Part shown: piece after piece, positions 21,806 to 23,018 of the stretch
Layout: every line of letters starts with the position of its first letter
Position numbering within the stretch: position 1 is the first letter of the stretch
Assembly (NCBI GenBank): GCA_018830745.1
Contig: JAHJRU010000021.1
Span: 1-23,018, forward strand
DNA from: Chloroflexota bacterium
GTDB taxonomy: Bacteria > Chloroflexota > Dehalococcoidia > Dehalococcoidales > JAHJRU01
Length of the DNA stretch: 23,018 bases
Direction of reading: 5' to 3'
Position numbers and translations under genes: made by a program
The notes under the pieces: generated by a model
Database searches by the model: none
What the model was told of the DNA's origin: nothing
Seen by the model: only the letters and a program-made list of their open reading frames with translations

Positions 21806-21814
21806 TGCTACAAT
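21806..21814 (+). promoter_or_regulatory. Extended -10 promoter for the VOC gene
   Basis: TGCTACAAT gives an extended -10 (TG-n-TACAAT; 5 of 6). There is no convincing -35 (TTACCC at 21788-21793 is too close). The start would be near 21821, about 24 bases before ATG 21845, with AGAGGAGGGG between. Confidence 0.4.
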
Positions 21815-21844
21815 TATTTATAGAGACATCTAGAGGAGGGGAAT

Positions 21845-22426
21845 ATGGTTAAATTCAATGGAGTCAACCATTTGGCTATGGCTACCGGGGATATGGACGG
21901 TACCATTCGTTTCTGGCGGGACCTGCTTGGCATGCGACTCGTGGCTGGCGTTGGTCAGCCCGGTTACCGGCACTACTTCTTACAGATTTCTGACACCGAC
22001 CTCTTAGCCTTTTTCGAATGGTCAGGTGTCGAGCCGGTGCCAAATAAAGTGCACGGCCAGCCGGTCAAGGGCCCCTTTATCTTTGACCACGTTTCATTCG
22101 GTGTTGAGACCGAAGATGACCTGTGGGAGCTGACGGATAAACTGCAAGCCGCCGGGTTCCACGTATCAGATGTGATTGACCACGGATTTATCCACTCCAT
22201 CTACACCTATGACCCCAATGGCATTCCCATAGAGTTCTCCCACAACGTCGAAGGAATCGATATCCGCCAGGAAACCCAGATGGGAGACCGCGCCCCATCC
22301 CTGATAGCCCTGGAGGGACCGGAGCCGCAGTCAGAAAAGTGGCCCAAAGTGGTGAGCCCGACCCCAATAGCGGAAAGATTGGTGTACCCGGGGGCCGGCA
22401 GTGAGCTCTTCCACGGCAAGAGATAA
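21845..22426 (+). CDS. VOC family (glyoxalase/dioxygenase fold) protein
   Basis: A 193-aa vicinal-oxygen-chelate protein with two beta-alpha-beta-beta-beta modules: NHLAMATGDMDGTIRFWRDLLGMRL at the start, and FDHVSFGVETEDDLWELTDKLQAAGF in the second half. Candidate metal ligands are His in NHLAM, His in FDHVSF and Glu in IPIEFS. An extra ~45-residue C-terminal tail rich in Pro follows the fold (APSLIALEGPEPQSEKWPKV in part). GAGGAGGGG precedes the ATG. It follows the nitronate-monooxygenase-like gene by 158 bases on the same strand. Family members include epimerases, glyoxalases and dioxygenases; in an anaerobe an isomerase or lyase is more likely, but the reaction is unknown. Confidence 0.88.
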   Translation: MVKFNGVNHLAMATGDMDGTIRFWRDLLGMRLVAGVGQPGYRHYFLQISDTDLLAFFEWSGVEPVPNKVHGQPVKGPFIFDHVSFGVETEDDLWELTDKLQAAGFHVSDVIDHGFIHSIYTYDPNGIPIEFSHNVEGIDIRQETQMGDRAPSLIALEGPEPQSEKWPKVVSPTPIAERLVYPGAGSELFHGKR

Positions 22427-22484
22427 AGGTCAGCAACTCCTGAGCTGGTTAGCCATAATAGGTTTTTTCCTACCCGCCCCCCAG

Positions 22485-22513
22485 TTGACAAACGCTATGC
22501 GGGGATAGACAAT
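22485..22513 (+). promoter_or_regulatory. Promoter for the DOMON lipoprotein gene
   Basis: TTGACA (22485-22490), 17-base spacer, GACAAT (22508-22513; 4 of 6). The start near 22520 leaves a leader of about 30 bases ending with GGAGA before ATG 22551. A T6 run (22463-22468) lies upstream without a clear stem. Confidence 0.5.
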
Positions 22514-22550
22514 GGGATTAAACTGGTAGATATAACGTGGAGACGACACC

Positions 22551-23018
22551 ATGAGCAGTTACACGGGTTTTACCCGGAAAATGGTTTGTTTCTTGGCGGT
22601 CACTGCCTTGGTCGGGCTAGGTGCTTGCGCTAGCCCGACGCCATCCACGCCTTCACCCAAAGCCGACTGGGCGGCCGATGGCGTTATCCGCCCGAACGAG
22701 TATACCGGGAGCAATACATATGGCAACTATGAAGTCCACTGGACAAGTGATGACCAGTTTATCTATGTTGGCATGAAAGCCAAGACCAGTGGCTTTGTAG
22801 CGGTGGCGGTTCAACCGGGCTCCAAAATGAAGGACGCGGACATGGTGTTTGGCTTCGTTAAAGATGGTGAGACCACGGTTTATGACCTCTTCAGCACCGG
22901 TGATTTTGGCCCGCATCCGCCCGATACCCAACTTGGCGGAACCGATGATGTCCTCGAATTCGCCGGTAAGGAAGAAGGAGGGTTTACCACCATCGAGTTT
23001 AAAAGAGCCCTGGATACA
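22551..23018 (+). CDS. DOMON-domain lipoprotein, 3'-truncated
   Basis: The frame is open from ATG 22551 to the window edge (156 codons), so the C-terminus is missing. The N-terminus is a lipoprotein signal: basic TRK, hydrophobic core, then lipobox LGAC with Cys at residue 26, followed by a Pro/Ser/Thr linker. From about residue 40 the sequence reads as a DOMON/ethylbenzene-dehydrogenase-gamma-like domain: DWAADGVIRPNEYTG, YEVHWTSDDQFIYVGMKAKT, MKDADMVFGFV, and GGTDDVLEF near the end. Such domains bind heme or sugars outside the membrane. GGAGA lies 8 bases before the ATG. A perfect 10-bp hairpin overlaps the lipobox codons. Role: probably extracytoplasmic electron transfer or ligand binding. 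Confidence 0.85.
   Translation, partial: MSSYTGFTRKMVCFLAVTALVGLGACASPTPSTPSPKADWAADGVIRPNEYTGSNTYGNYEVHWTSDDQFIYVGMKAKTSGFVAVAVQPGSKMKDADMVFGFVKDGETTVYDLFSTGDFGPHPPDTQLGGTDDVLEFAGKEEGGFTTIEFKRALDT
22611..22639 (+). repeat. 10-bp perfect hairpin in the lipobox-coding region
   Basis: GTCGGGCTAG (22611-22620) and CTAGCCCGAC (22630-22639) are exact reverse complements with a 9-base loop. The stem lies within the codons for the signal peptide end and lipobox of the DOMON protein, about 60 bases into the coding region. Confidence 0.75.

Noticed and set aside
1..23018. Mobile elements, CRISPR, tRNA or rRNA genes
   Set aside because: No transposase, integrase, regularly spaced repeats, or tRNA/rRNA sequence was recognised on either strand.

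Overview
This window reads like a chromosomal segment of an anaerobic, moderately GC-rich bacterium. The best guess is a Dehalococcoidia/Chloroflexota-type organism from sediment or groundwater. The reasons are gene content and style: a tungsten/molybdenum aldehyde:ferredoxin oxidoreductase beside an iron alcohol dehydrogenase, a two-domain L25/CTC protein, a LacD-type aldolase beside pyruvate kinase, a UbiD decarboxylase cluster and several small zinc-ribbon proteins. Taxonomy is inference; there is no rRNA or other marker gene. Nothing points to a prophage, insertion sequence, CRISPR array or tRNA. No gene-free stretch exceeds about 220 bases.

Layout. (1) 1-6017, plus strand: 5'-truncated aldehyde oxidoreductase, Fe-alcohol dehydrogenase, then a promoter with a palindrome, ribosomal protein L25, LacD-like aldolase and pyruvate kinase (redox of aldehydes and alcohols, then translation and glycolysis). 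(2) 6043-8759, minus strand: an MFS transporter, a zinc-ribbon/OB-fold protein with a long Pro/Glu/Lys linker containing a 51-bp tandem repeat, and a small tail-anchored-like membrane protein whose promoter implies a leaderless mRNA. (3) 8906-11906, housekeeping: rhomboid protease (+), nitroreductase and YjbQ (-), a small winged-helix-like protein and exonuclease III (+). (4) 11916-14568, minus strand: an MFS transporter with an internal repeat insertion, and a three-gene GerW (YtfJ) / DUF2953 (YtfI) / short GerW-like operon known mostly from spore formers. (5) 14761-19804, plus strand: a tight five-gene operon of UbiD decarboxylase, a small unknown protein, MaoC hydratase, a fumarate-reductase-like flavoprotein and a UroD/MtaA-like zinc methyltransferase homologue, followed by a zinc-ribbon protein, a nitronate-monooxygenase-type flavoprotein, a VOC protein and a 3'-truncated DOMON lipoprotein.

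The operon in (5) is the best candidate for an uncharacterised system. It combines decarboxylation or carboxylation, hydration, reduction of an activated double bond and possible methyl transfer, which suggests anaerobic processing of an aromatic or unsaturated acid. The substrate cannot be read from the sequence. Several genes start at TTG or GTG, and clear sigma70-type promoters are recognisable for eight units, most of them with a TTGACA or near-TTGACA -35.
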